A DNA stretch of 27,442 nt, taken from NCBI GenBank assembly GCA_903925435.1, contig CAIYFF010000381.1, forward strand, positions 1 to 27,442, in the 5' to 3' direction. The notes under the pieces are model-generated. The model saw only the letters and a program-made list of their open reading frames with translations, was not told where the DNA came from and ran no database searches. Position 1 is the stretch's first letter. Every line of letters starts with the position of its first letter. Made by a program: the position numbers and the translations under genes. Origin of the DNA: an uncultured Planctomycetota bacterium. Its GTDB lineage: Bacteria > Planctomycetota > UBA1135 > UBA2386. Positions 7,161 to 17,934 of the stretch are shown here, piece after piece.

Positions 7161-8225
7161 TCACGCGTCTTCGATCCCGCGCACGGAAGCGAAGACCTTG
7201 CGCGAGATCGTCGTCCATGGCGTGTCGGGGTCGCCGAGCATGCGGATCTCAAGATTGCCAAGACTGCGCGAACGCAGGCTCGCGGCATGCGCGGTGACCG
7301 TGATCCGGTGGTGCGTGATCGCGTGTTTGATCGAGCCGAGCGCTGGGCCGAGTTCGAGCTTCGCGCCGCAGCGCGCGAGCGTCAGCGACCCGAAGTCGCC
7401 GACTTCTGCGGAGCACAATGCGCCCGGCCCGGGCAGTTCCCACTGGCCTGCGTTGGGTTCGTCGTCCGGGATGCGGAATGCGAGCACGCCGCCCATTTGG
7501 GGCACGAGCGCCACGCGCGCGTCGACGAGCGTCGGCGCGCGGGGCTTCTTCTTGTTGGGCAACGATCCCGCGATGCCTTGCGCGCGGCCGCGGCAATCCT
7601 GCGCGACGGGGCACTGCTCGCATCGCGGCGACTGCGGCGTGCACACCATCGCGCCGAGTTCCATCATCGCTTGGTTGAAGTCGCCCGCGCGTTGCGCGTC
7701 GAGCCGAGCGGATGCGGTCTCTTGGATCGTGCGTTTGCTCGCCGCCGTGCCGATGTCACTGGTCAGCGCGAGGTGCCTTGCGAGCACGCGTTCGACGTTG
7801 CCGTCGACCGCCGCGATCGGCAATCCGAACGCGATCGAAGCAACGGCGCCGCGCGTGTAGGCCCCGATGCCAGGAAGCGCGCCGAGCGCGTCGGCTTCGT
7901 TTGGCACGCATCCACCGTGGTCTCTTGCGACGGCGCGGGCGCCATCGCGCAGCAGCCGGGCACGCCGGTAGTAGCCGAGTCCTTTCCACGCGAGCATCAA
8001 CTCGTCGTCGCTCGCTTTGGCAAACGACTCCGGCGTCGGATAGCGCGCGACGAAGCGTTCGTAGGAAGCACGAACGGCCTCAACGCGCGTCTGCTGCAGC
8101 ATGATTTCGCTGACCCAGATTGCCCACGGATCGCGAGTGCGCCGCCACGGCAAGTCGCGTCGCGATGCGTCAAACCAGCGCAGCAGCCGCGCGGCGAAAG
8201 TCGCGTTGTCGCGCGGCTTGCTCAT
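7161..8225 (-). CDS. mutY: A/G-specific adenine DNA glycosylase MutY
   Basis: A 354-residue base-excision repair glycosylase that removes adenine mispaired with 8-oxoguanine. The N-terminal half has the WVSEIMLQQTRVE segment with catalytic Glu40, the helix-hairpin-helix LPGIGAYTRGA (117-127), catalytic Asp141 in VDGNVERVLAR and a four-cysteine iron-sulfur cluster motif C-x6-C-x2-C-x5-C at 195, 202, 205 and 211. The C-terminal part after about residue 230 is a Nudix-like 8-oxoG recognition domain, so the architecture is complete. The ATG at 8225 overlaps the TGA of the upstream DJ-1/PfpI gene (ATGA), indicating translational coupling of two oxidative-damage-related genes. Confidence 0.95.
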   Translation of the reverse strand: MSKPRDNATFAARLLRWFDASRRDLPWRRTRDPWAIWVSEIMLQQTRVEAVRASYERFVARYPTPESFAKASDDELMLAWKGLGYYRRARLLRDGARAVARDHGGCVPNEADALGALPGIGAYTRGAVASIAFGLPIAAVDGNVERVLARHLALTSDIGTAASKRTIQETASARLDAQRAGDFNQAMMELGAMVCTPQSPRCEQCPVAQDCRGRAQGIAGSLPNKKKPRAPTLVDARVALVPQMGGVLAFRIPDDEPNAGQWELPGPGALCSAEVGDFGSLTLARCGAKLELGPALGSIKHAITHHRITVTAHAASLRSRSLGNLEIRMLGDPDTPWTTISRKVFASVRGIEDA

Positions 8226-8752
8226 CGAGCCTGCTGGTGACGCGCGTTCAGGGTCACCAACGACGCGGCCATGAAGTCCGGCAAGTCATCGGGCTTGCGG
8301 CTCGACACATGGCAGCCATCGACCGCCACCGATTGGTCGACAAAGCGTGCGCCCGCGTTGACGAGGTCGTCCTTGATGCCGAGCGAGCCGGTGTAGGTCT
8401 TGCCACGCACGACGCCGGCCGAGATCGCGATCCATGGCCCGTGGCAGATGCTGGCTACCAGCTTGCCCTGTTTGTCGAACGCGCGGACCAGCTCAAGCAC
8501 ATGCGCGTTGCGGCGCAGTTTGTCGGGCATCCAGCCGCCGGGCAGCACGATGCCGGCGAAGTCCGTGGCCCGCACATCCGAGAGCGCGCAGTCGTTGTGG
8601 CTCGGATAGCCGTGCTTGCTGCGATGCTGCGCGCCCGCCTGCGCGCCGACCAGCGCTGTGCGATAGCCGGCCTCGATGAGCCGCAGGCGCGGATAGTGCA
8701 GTTCGAGGTCTTCGTAGTCGTCGCCGTTGAGGATCAGGACGGTTGCGGTCAT
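8222..8752 (-). CDS. DJ-1/PfpI family protein (protease/deglycase-like)
   Basis: A 176-residue class I glutamine-amidotransferase-like protein of the DJ-1/PfpI superfamily. The nucleophile elbow is ASICHGPW with Cys103 followed by His104, and the acidic partner lies in the N-terminal DDYEDLEL segment (Glu14). Family members include proteins described as intracellular proteases, deglycases and stress chaperones, so the reaction is not fixed by sequence. The ATG at 8752 (MTATVLILNG) puts the first beta strand directly after the start; an in-frame ATG at 8791 would add 13 polar residues. Its stop overlaps the mutY start, and it is first in a pfpI-like, mutY, fabI run on the minus strand. Confidence 0.9.
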   Translation of the reverse strand: MTATVLILNGDDYEDLELHYPRLRLIEAGYRTALVGAQAGAQHRSKHGYPSHNDCALSDVRATDFAGIVLPGGWMPDKLRRNAHVLELVRAFDKQGKLVASICHGPWIAISAGVVRGKTYTGSLGIKDDLVNAGARFVDQSVAVDGCHVSSRKPDDLPDFMAASLVTLNARHQQAR

Positions 8753-8892
8753 GGCGTTGGCACGATGGCTGTGAGGGCTTTTCCGCGCCATCGTGAGCGC
8801 GGTCCGGGTGGCGGGCGACTGCGCCTGGGAAGGCGCGGATCCGGTGTGCGGTGGGTGTGTTCTGGCGAGCGGCTCGTCCGCTCTGGAGCGCT

Positions 8893-8921
8893 TCTCGGAC
8901 CGCAGCCACAACTCTCGGACC
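8893..8921. repeat. Nine-base direct repeat with 20-base phasing upstream of gyrA
   Basis: TCTCGGACC occurs at 8893-8901 and 8913-8921, so the start points are exactly 20 bases apart. A small hairpin, GAGCGG at 8867-8872 with CCGCTC at 8878-8883, lies just upstream. The pair sits in the 326-base divergent region between the DJ-1/PfpI gene and gyrA, where a regulator could act on either gene. No motif for a known regulator is recognised. Confidence 0.3.
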
Positions 8922-9006
8922 CGTAGCAGGATGCGTCTCGAGGGATCGCTGCCGTGATCGCTGCGAAATCGACCTTCACCAGCGCGTTCTCCGTCGTTGC
9001 GGGAGC

Positions 9007-9051
9007 CCCTCCGGAGGGCAACAATGCGCCGCTTCGCCAAACGGCGATTTT
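9007..9051 (+). promoter_or_regulatory. Possible gyrA leader control region (sequestered ribosome site and attenuator-like hairpin)
   Basis: CCCTCCGGAGGG at 9007-9018 is a perfect palindrome whose right half is a strong ribosome-binding sequence (GGAGGG) five bases before an ATG at 9024. Just inside that reading frame TCGCC (9034-9038) and GGCGA (9043-9047) form a compact hairpin followed directly by TTTT, and an alternative stem CGCCG (9027-9031) with CGGCG (9042-9046) would exclude it. The layout resembles a leader-peptide attenuator, but stems are only five pairs long. Confidence 0.3.
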
Positions 9052-9078
9052 CGCAGCACGCCACCCCTCGGCCCCCGC

Positions 9079-9086
<8 letters not shown>
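9024..9086 (+). CDS. Possible 20-residue leader peptide overlapping the gyrA start
   Basis: An ATG preceded by GGAGGG at good spacing opens a 20-codon basic peptide (MRRFAKRRFSQHATPRPPHD) that stops at 9084-9086, overlapping the gyrA start codon region by eight bases in another frame. The gyrA ATG itself has no purine-rich ribosome site in the 20 bases before it, whereas other genes here (yqeY, the Nudix gene, the 20005 gene) have GGAG. Ribosomes finishing the small frame could therefore reinitiate on gyrA. No homologue is recognised and it may be chance. Confidence 0.3.
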
Positions 9087-11592
<2,506 letters not shown>

Positions 11593-11609
11593 CCGAACTG
11601 GAGCACACC

Positions 11610-12056
11610 ATGGGCGCATACCAAGACCGGCTCACTGCCGACATGAAGGCCGCGATGAAGAGCGGCGACAAGCCGCGGCTCGAAGTCATTCGCATGCTGA
11701 TCAGCGAGATCAAGAAGCGCGCGATCGACGCCAAGATCGACGCGCTGAGCGAGGCCGACGAGATCGCGGTGCTGCAGAAGGCGGTCAAGACGCGCCAGGA
11801 CTCGGTTTCGCAAGCGACCGCTGCCGGTCGCGCCGAGATCGCTGCGAAGGAGCAAGCGGAGATCGCGGTGATCGCTGCGTATCTGCCGCAGCAGATGTCC
11901 GCCGCCGAGATCGCAGACAAGGTCAAGGCAGTCGCCGCCGAGATCGGCTACCAGGGTGGCAAGGACACCGGGCGCTTCATGAAGGAGTGGCAGGCGCGCT
12001 ACAAGGGCGTCGCCGACGGCAAGCTGGTGCAGGAAGCGCTGCGCCAGCTCGGCTGA
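11610..12056 (+). CDS. YqeY/GatB-like domain protein
   Basis: A 148-residue helical protein of the YqeY family, related to the C-terminal helical domain of the GatB subunit of tRNA-dependent amidotransferase. Typical features are the start YQDRLTADMKAAMKSGDKPRLEVIRMLISEIK, the middle segment YLPQQMSAAEIADKVKA and the C-terminal GRFMKEW...GKLVQEALRQLG. Its role is not well established; tRNA or amidotransferase-related functions have been suggested from the GatB similarity. A GGAG ribosome site precedes the ATG at 11610. It follows gyrA by 17 bases and precedes a membrane-anchored repeat protein by nine bases, so co-transcription is likely. Confidence 0.9.
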   Translation: MGAYQDRLTADMKAAMKSGDKPRLEVIRMLISEIKKRAIDAKIDALSEADEIAVLQKAVKTRQDSVSQATAAGRAEIAAKEQAEIAVIAAYLPQQMSAAEIADKVKAVAAEIGYQGGKDTGRFMKEWQARYKGVADGKLVQEALRQLG

Positions 12057-12065
12057 GCAGCATCG

Positions 12066-13745
12066 ATGCGCGCCTCCATCGCGCTGGTGCTCGCGTTGCT
12101 TGCGGCGCTTGCGATCTATGCGCTGCTGTCGTCTGGCGAGTCCGTGCCAGTGATCCCAGGCGACATCGTGACGGCGCCCGCGGCCCCTGATGCCGCGACC
12201 TCAGTTGCGCAGCCTGTGGCGAATGCGACCGCAACTGCGCTGCAACCGCAGCGCGTGCCTGAGGGCCTCGCGACCGAGGTGACTGCGGTTCTGCAGGTGA
12301 TGGATGCGACGAGCGGCGTTCCGGTCGAAGGCGCTGCCGTGTATCGCCTGCGCGAAGCCGTGGACGAAGCCGCGATCGCGTGGACGGATGCGCGAGGCAT
12401 CGCGCCGCTGCCGCTCGGCAAGCCCTCGCAACTGATGGTTGCGCGCGCTGGCTATCTGCTGCGCATGGCGCCGACGCAGTTGGGAACGACCGAAAGCGCG
12501 CCGCAGCAGGTTCGGCTGATTCGCGATGAGTTCAGCGCGCGCGCGAAGTTTCGCTTCCGCAGGCCCGATGGCAGCGCGCCGGACGAAGTGTGCGTGATCG
12601 CAAAGCCGCTGCGCAGCGATGCTGCGGACCAGCCGATGCCGGAGAAGGTTCGCGTTGCCGCTGAGGAGACGCAGCGCGCGTGGCGCGAGCAGCGCACGCT
12701 CGCGGGCGTGCGCGCGGTGCCCGAGTTGCACGTGCAGCTCGGATTCCACAACGCTGCGTTCGTGCACGTGCTGCGCGGCGACGACGAGATCGCGTTCGTG
12801 GAGAGCGGCAAGTTTGCGATCGAGGCCGCGACGCCGGATGGGTTCTGCTGCGCGTTCGAAGCGAACACCGCGGACTTCGCGCGCGGGCCGATCGACGTCG
12901 CACTGTTGCCTGGTTTGCAACTGCGCGGCGTCGTGCGATCCGAGCAAGGCGCAGCCGTGGATGGCGCGTGGATCGAGGTCGACGGCGGCGATCCGCTGCG
13001 GCTCGTCGCGCGCAGTGAGGACACAGGCGCATTCTCGATCGGGCCATTCGCATCCGGCGAACGCCGCTTGCTCGTGCGCCATCGCGACCACGTGACCGCT
13101 GTCCTCGGCCCATTTGCGCCGCCTGCCGACGCGGTGCAACTGCGCCTCGTGCCGTTGCCAAAGAGCTCCGTGCGCGGCCGCGTCGTCACCGCAGGCAAGG
13201 GTGAGCCGCTGCGTTCCGCCACAGCGTCGCTGCTCGTCGAGAATGGCGCGCCGATCGTCGTCTCTTGCAGTGACGAAGGTTGGTTCGCAATCGCGTTCGC
13301 TGGCGTCGATGCGCTGCGCCTCAACGTGGGCGCCGATGGGTTCCTCACACACTCCGAGTTGGTCAATCCTGGCGCAGAGGTGTCCGTTGCACTGTGGCCA
13401 TCGTCGCAAGAGCAGCGCATCGAGCTCGGCCTCACTGCGCGCATCAGCGGCGTCGTCGTCGACGCCAATGGCGCGCCGATGCCGCGCATGGGCGTTCGCT
13501 TCGTCGCGGACCAGACTCAAGGCGCTGCGCCCTCGGAGCGCCGCATCCTCGCGGGCGGCGCGTTGTCGTTGCCGCAAGCGGTGACCACGGGTGCCGACGG
13601 TTCGTTCGTTCTTGAAGTGGCCACGTTCGGTCCTGGCCTCGTGCAGCCGATCGACGGCTCGCAGGACGAAGGGCGCGGTGTGCGCACCGATGCGCAGAAG
13701 GGCGCGAACATCACCGGACTTCGCGTCGCCGCACGACGGCGCTGA
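12066..13745 (+). CDS. Membrane-anchored protein with carboxypeptidase-regulatory-like repeats
   Basis: A 559-residue protein with one N-terminal hydrophobic segment (about residues 5-22) that would act as a signal peptide or anchor, then an Ala/Pro/Val-rich spacer and an extracytoplasmic part made of beta-sandwich repeats. Recognisable repeat starts are near residues 74 (VMDATSGVPVEGAAVYRL), 285 (LRGVVRSEQGAAVDGAWIEV), 368 (VRGRVVTAGKGEPLRSATAS) and 460 (ISGVVVDANGAPMPRMGVRF), most followed by the family's D-x-G-x-F turn (for example TTGADGSFVLEV). This is the CarboxypepD_reg pattern, usually an adhesion or scaffold fold rather than an enzyme. No catalytic domain is seen. It shares architecture, not close identity, with the genes at 14414, 18702, 24139 and 27067. 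Confidence 0.75.
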   Translation: MRASIALVLALLAALAIYALLSSGESVPVIPGDIVTAPAAPDAATSVAQPVANATATALQPQRVPEGLATEVTAVLQVMDATSGVPVEGAAVYRLREAVDEAAIAWTDARGIAPLPLGKPSQLMVARAGYLLRMAPTQLGTTESAPQQVRLIRDEFSARAKFRFRRPDGSAPDEVCVIAKPLRSDAADQPMPEKVRVAAEETQRAWREQRTLAGVRAVPELHVQLGFHNAAFVHVLRGDDEIAFVESGKFAIEAATPDGFCCAFEANTADFARGPIDVALLPGLQLRGVVRSEQGAAVDGAWIEVDGGDPLRLVARSEDTGAFSIGPFASGERRLLVRHRDHVTAVLGPFAPPADAVQLRLVPLPKSSVRGRVVTAGKGEPLRSATASLLVENGAPIVVSCSDEGWFAIAFAGVDALRLNVGADGFLTHSELVNPGAEVSVALWPSSQEQRIELGLTARISGVVVDANGAPMPRMGVRFVADQTQGAAPSERRILAGGALSLPQAVTTGADGSFVLEVATFGPGLVQPIDGSQDEGRGVRTDAQKGANITGLRVAARRR

Positions 13746-13768
13746 ACGCAGACAGCACTGGAGCACGC

Positions 13769-14329
13769 ATGCCACTCGGCGATTGGGAGCAAGTCAGCGA
13801 AGAGTCGCTCGTCCGCTACAAGGTCTTCGACGTCGTGAAGTCGCGCCGTCGTTCGCCGCGCACCGGCGCTGAGATCGGGTTCTTCCTCGTGCGCACGCCG
13901 GACTGGGTCAACGTCGTCGCGATCACGGAGGACGATCAGCTCCTTCTCGTGCGCCAGTATCGCCATGGGACCAAGCAGTTCTCGTTGGAGATCCCCGGCG
14001 GCCTCATCGATCCGCACGAGACGGATCCCGCGGCAGCAGCTGCGCGCGAACTGCGCGAAGAAACAGGCTTTCTGCACGGCGAACTGCGGCCCCTGGGCGT
14101 GATGACGCCCAATCCGGCAATATTCACCAATCGCTGCCACGCCTACCTCGCGACTGGTTGTCGTAAGGTCGGCGACTTGCACATGGATCCGGGCGAGGAC
14201 ATCGAAGTCCAACTCGTGCCGGTGACCGAGGTCGATGCGCTGATTCGTTCGGGCGCGATCGATCATGCTCTGGTGCTTGCTGCGCTAGCGATGTGGCGCA
14301 GCAGCCAATTCGACACGCGATCTCGCTGA
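13769..14329 (+). CDS. Nudix hydrolase, ADP-ribose pyrophosphatase-like
   Basis: A 186-residue Nudix enzyme expected to hydrolyse a nucleoside diphosphate linked to another group, most likely ADP-ribose. The N-terminal half (VRYKVFDVVKSRRRSPRTG, then WVNVVAITEDDQLLLVRQYRHG) matches the ADP-ribose pyrophosphatase branch. The Nudix box spans residues 78-101 and ends ARELREETGF; between the first conserved Glu and the REL there are eight residues rather than the canonical seven, a one-residue insertion in an Ala-rich helix start. A GGAG ribosome site precedes the ATG. It lies 23 bases after one repeat-protein gene and 84 before another; the link looks positional only. Confidence 0.9.
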   Translation: MPLGDWEQVSEESLVRYKVFDVVKSRRRSPRTGAEIGFFLVRTPDWVNVVAITEDDQLLLVRQYRHGTKQFSLEIPGGLIDPHETDPAAAAARELREETGFLHGELRPLGVMTPNPAIFTNRCHAYLATGCRKVGDLHMDPGEDIEVQLVPVTEVDALIRSGAIDHALVLAALAMWRSSQFDTRSR

Positions 14330-14413
14330 CCATCTTGCTACGCGCTGACAGAAGCGGCGCGTCGGCAGGCCACGGCGGCGACTTCGCCCGAAACCCTCAC
14401 GCGGAGTCTTTGG

Positions 14414-17400
14414 ATGCAACGCAACGCTCTGTTCTTCGTCGGCCTCGCCACCGTCGCGGTGATCGCATTCGCGGTGTGGCAGTTCCGCTCTGACACAGCG
14501 GCTCCGCCACAGACGAACGATGCGCCGATCGCCGTCGCGGACACAAACGATGTGCAGGCGCAGGCGAACGAGCAGCACTCGACGCAGACGACGGATGCAA
14601 CGTCGCGTCGCGAAGCTGTTGCCACGGTCGACGCGAGCATCGACGACGATCCCGAGATCCGCGCGGCGATGTGCGGCTTCAAGGGTCGCGTCGTCGACCA
14701 CAAGAAGGAGCCGCAAGCGCGTTGCTCCGTCCGCGTCTACCGCGGAGCCGTCGACACGGTCATTCGCCCAGGGTTCGATCTGTTCGCAGAGTTGCCGCAA
14801 GAAGAGCCGCGCTACATCGCCGGCGAGGTCGTCACTGCTGACGACGGCACGTTCTTGCTGAACGGCGTGTGGCCGCAAGGCTTCTACCTGCTGCTCGCAG
14901 GCATCGGCACGGATGCGCCGACGCACCAGTTGCTGTCGCGCACGCCGAGCCCTGGCGAAGTGCTCGATCTCGGCGACATCGTGCTCAATGACGCGGCAGT
15001 CGCGACTGGCACGGTGCTCGACGAAGAAGGCAATCCGATCGCGGGCGCGCTCGTGATGGCCGCGGACATTCCTGGCCAAGCATTCGACTTCGTTCCGATG
15101 GAGCGGCTCGATCCGAAGGGCTGCTTGCTGATCCGCGAGAAGAACTCGCCGGTGCAGGTCGTCGACTTTCCTGCGTGGGTCGCGAAGGTCTACGAGCAGT
15201 TGCCGTTCCCGATGACGCGCAGCGGCGCCGATGGCTCCTTCCGCCTCGTCGGCGTTGCGCCGGGCATCAACATGGTCGCGGCGATGCAGCTCGGTCTCGT
15301 GCCGACGTTGAAGAAGTCGATCAAGTTCGAAGCCGGGCAGACGCGCGATGTCGGCGAACTGCGTCTTCGCGAAGGCGAAGAGGTCTCGGTCAAAGTCGTC
15401 GATGCGGCGGGCAAGCCGGTGGTTGGCGCAGAAGTCGTCGCGGCCACTACGAGTTCGGTGATCCCCATCGACTTCGCGAGCCGCATGGGCAGCACGGACA
15501 AGGATGGTCGCGTCACATCGCTCGGCTTCGGCCGCGGCCGCGCGACGGCTGCTGCGCGCCGTTCGCCGAAGGACCCGTGGGTGTTGGCAGAGCCGCAGCC
15601 GACGCTGCGCGACGTCGTGGTAACGCTGCCGTCGGTGTCCTCGCTGCGCGTGCGCGTCACGCTCGAAGGCAAGCCGGTGGCGGACCCGCAACTCAAGCTG
15701 CTGCCCGGCAAGCGGCCCAACGAAGCGTTCGTGATGACGATGCTCGGCATGCAGCCCGGCTTCGACATCAAGAGCCGCAGCAACAAGCTCGAAGACGGCC
15801 GTATCGAGATCCGCGACCTGCCACTCGGTCCATACACGTTGATCGCGAAGGCCGAAGGCTCGGCCACCGATGGAACCTCAGTCGAGATCATCGCGGGCGT
15901 CGCAGAGTCGCAGATCGACTTGAAGCCGGGCCGCAACTTCTCGGTTCGCGTGCTCGGGCCAGGCGATGTCCCTGTTCGCAACGCGACGATCTATGTCGCA
16001 GAAGATGGCAAAGACGCGTTGGACGTCCCGATCTGCGCTGGGCGCACCGACAAGGAAGGCAAGCTCGCCGTGACGGACCTCCGCGCCGACGAAGGGCGCG
16101 CCACCGCGGAGCATCCCAAGTGGGGCATGACCCACTCGCGCTTCTCGGTGAAGGACGGCGAAGTCGTGCTGCGCATGCAGGAGCCCGGTTGGATCGAGGG
16201 CACGTTGATGCGCGGCGGCAAGCCAGTCGAAGTGGGCAAGTATGCGGTGCTCTCAACGCCTCGCTTCGACTGGAGCACGCGGCCGCAGGCGGTCGAGTCC
16301 GTGCCCACGTTTGCGACGCCCGCGCTCGATGGCACCTGGTCGATGCGCGCGCTGCAGCCGGGCAAGTACGGCGTGAACACGATTCCTGCGATCGAAGCGA
16401 TGCGCTCGCCGGGCGGCATGGTGGAGATGATGCAGAATGCGTGGGCCGACGATTCCGCAAACAGCGAGGTCACCGTGGTGTCAGGCCAAGGCGTTGCGTG
16501 CGCGCTGACGCTCGACGGCGAGGTCTATGAAGGACCCGTTGGACAGATCTTCGGCGTGGTGCAGATCGACGGCGTGCCAGCAGAAGGCGCAACCATGCAG
16601 GCCAATGGCCAGGCGCGACGCATCGCCAAGTGCGATGCGTCAGGCCGCTTCGAGTTGCGCGACGTCCCGGTTGGCAGCATGCATATCCAACTTCGCCCAG
16701 CCGGATCTGGCGGCGGCGAGATGCTGTGGTCCTCGCAAGTCGAAGTGGTCGCGGGGCAGTCGCGTGACCTCGTCATCGACGTGCGCACCACCGAGTTGCG
16801 AGGCATCGTCCTCAAGCCCGACGGATCGCCGGCAGCCAACGTGTTCCTCAGCGCCAACGGCACGGGCCTCGAAAAGGTCGAGGGCCGCAATGACCAGGTC
16901 TGGCGAAACGAGCGCACAGACTCCGAGGGCAAGTTCGCGTTCGAGCGCGTGCCCGAAGGCATCTACCAACTTCAGATGCGCGACTGGGGCGGCGACGGCG
17001 ACAAGTTCCGCGGCGAACTGAGTGACTTGCGCGTCGAGTCCGGCCGTCCGCGCACGGACCTCGTGCTGCGACTGCGTGCCAGCATCCACGTGAAGGGCCG
17101 GGTCGAGTTCGCAGCGATCGGCGTCACGCCGGAATGGGCTTGGATGACACTGCGCAAGGCGGATCCAGCTGCGCCAAACGACCGCAGCAAGGCGCAGCAG
17201 CAAGAAGAGAGCGGTGTCGGCATCGACAAGAACGGCGATTTCGATTCGACCGAATTCGAGGAAGGAACCTACTGGGCCACGCTGCACTGCAGTGTTGGCG
17301 AGGACTGGAAGGAGTTCGAGATCCTCGAACCGATCCAAGTCGGCCCAGGTGGCGCGTCGGGCCTGTTGCTGCATCCGAAGCAATCTGCGCCCAAGCCTCC

Positions 17401-17425
17401 TGCCGAAGGTCAGCAGGGCAAGTGA
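14414..17425 (+). CDS. Large membrane-anchored protein with about nine carboxypeptidase-regulatory-like repeats
   Basis: A 1003-residue protein with an N-terminal hydrophobic anchor (about residues 6-24), a polar low-complexity spacer (25-85) and tandem beta-sandwich repeats to the end. Repeat starts can be placed near residues 88, 196, 325, 410, 508, 593, 711, 794 and 892; each opens with a strand such as GRVVD or GTVLDEEGNPIAGA and most close with a turn like GADGSFRLVGVAPG, DASGRFELRDVPVG or DSEGKFAFERVPEG. This matches the CarboxypepD_reg family pattern. No enzymatic domain or sorting signal is visible at the C-terminus, which ends in a Lys/Pro-rich tail. An extracytoplasmic structural or adhesive role is likely (inference). 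GGAG precedes the ATG at suitable distance. Confidence 0.8.
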   Translation: MQRNALFFVGLATVAVIAFAVWQFRSDTAAPPQTNDAPIAVADTNDVQAQANEQHSTQTTDATSRREAVATVDASIDDDPEIRAAMCGFKGRVVDHKKEPQARCSVRVYRGAVDTVIRPGFDLFAELPQEEPRYIAGEVVTADDGTFLLNGVWPQGFYLLLAGIGTDAPTHQLLSRTPSPGEVLDLGDIVLNDAAVATGTVLDEEGNPIAGALVMAADIPGQAFDFVPMERLDPKGCLLIREKNSPVQVVDFPAWVAKVYEQLPFPMTRSGADGSFRLVGVAPGINMVAAMQLGLVPTLKKSIKFEAGQTRDVGELRLREGEEVSVKVVDAAGKPVVGAEVVAATTSSVIPIDFASRMGSTDKDGRVTSLGFGRGRATAAARRSPKDPWVLAEPQPTLRDVVVTLPSVSSLRVRVTLEGKPVADPQLKLLPGKRPNEAFVMTMLGMQPGFDIKSRSNKLEDGRIEIRDLPLGPYTLIAKAEGSATDGTSVEIIAGVAESQIDLKPGRNFSVRVLGPGDVPVRNATIYVAEDGKDALDVPICAGRTDKEGKLAVTDLRADEGRATAEHPKWGMTHSRFSVKDGEVVLRMQEPGWIEGTLMRGGKPVEVGKYAVLSTPRFDWSTRPQAVESVPTFATPALDGTWSMRALQPGKYGVNTIPAIEAMRSPGGMVEMMQNAWADDSANSEVTVVSGQGVACALTLDGEVYEGPVGQIFGVVQIDGVPAEGATMQANGQARRIAKCDASGRFELRDVPVGSMHIQLRPAGSGGGEMLWSSQVEVVAGQSRDLVIDVRTTELRGIVLKPDGSPAANVFLSANGTGLEKVEGRNDQVWRNERTDSEGKFAFERVPEGIYQLQMRDWGGDGDKFRGELSDLRVESGRPRTDLVLRLRASIHVKGRVEFAAIGVTPEWAWMTLRKADPAAPNDRSKAQQQEESGVGIDKNGDFDSTEFEEGTYWATLHCSVGEDWKEFEILEPIQVGPGGASGLLLHPKQSAPKPPAEGQQGK

Positions 17426-17442
17426 CGCGCGCTGCGGGTGCT

Positions 17443-17934
17443 CTAGAGCCCAGCGGCTACGCGCTGACTCAGCGCTGCCACCAACCTGCCCGTCAGCGAC
17501 GCGCTGCTCTCGAGGTCGACGACCGCGAGCATGCCCTTCTTGAAGGGGATCGCGGAGCGTTCACTGCCAGTGAGCAGTAGCCCAAGCAACCCGCCGAGGT
17601 TGGGCTCGTGTCCGACGCACGCGATGCCGCGACGGCCTTCGAGTTGCGCGCAGTGGATCATCTCCAGCGCAGCGATCGGCCGCGCCTCGGGCACGAGCGT
17701 CGCGGACTCCACGCGCTCCGCTGCCGTCGCGACGGCGTCACAGAAGATCGCGGCGGTTTCCTGCGCGCGCAGCAGCGGGCTCACGAAGACCTGATCGACG
17801 TGCTCGATGATGCGTTTCCATCCGATCGTTGCGCGCTGAAGTCGGTGCACGCCTTCTTCCGTCAATGCGCGCTGCGCGTCGCCGCCGCGCGACCAGTCCT
17901 CGGCGATGCCGTGGCGCAGCAGGTAGACGATCAC
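17443..17934 (-). CDS. sixA: SixA-type phosphohistidine phosphatase (histidine phosphatase superfamily)
   Basis: A 163-residue protein of the histidine phosphatase superfamily, short as in SixA, which dephosphorylates phosphohistidine on phosphotransfer proteins. The catalytic RHG motif is at residues 7-9 (VYLLRHGIAED, His8), LTEEGVHRL follows, the SPLLRAQETA segment is at 52-61 and the second catalytic His109 is in VGHEPNLGG. The GTG start at 17934 overlaps the TGA of rpiA (GTGA), so the two are translated together. Its target, possibly a phosphorelay protein, is not indicated by the neighbourhood. The stop TAG lies 17 bases from the stop of the convergent 1003-residue protein gene. Confidence 0.9.
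   Translation of the reverse strand: MIVYLLRHGIAEDWSRGGDAQRALTEEGVHRLQRATIGWKRIIEHVDQVFVSPLLRAQETAAIFCDAVATAAERVESATLVPEARPIAALEMIHCAQLEGRRGIACVGHEPNLGGLLGLLLTGSERSAIPFKKGMLAVVDLESSASLTGRLVAALSQRVAAGL

Noticed and set aside
12201..13775. A 524-codon minus-strand frame opposite the 12066 gene.
   Set aside because: Shadow composition; the plus-strand frame has an anchor segment and family repeats.
14285..15691. A 468-codon minus-strand frame opposite the 1003-residue protein.
   Set aside because: Arg/Asp/His-rich shadow composition, no domain, and it lies wholly inside a plus-strand gene with clear repeats.
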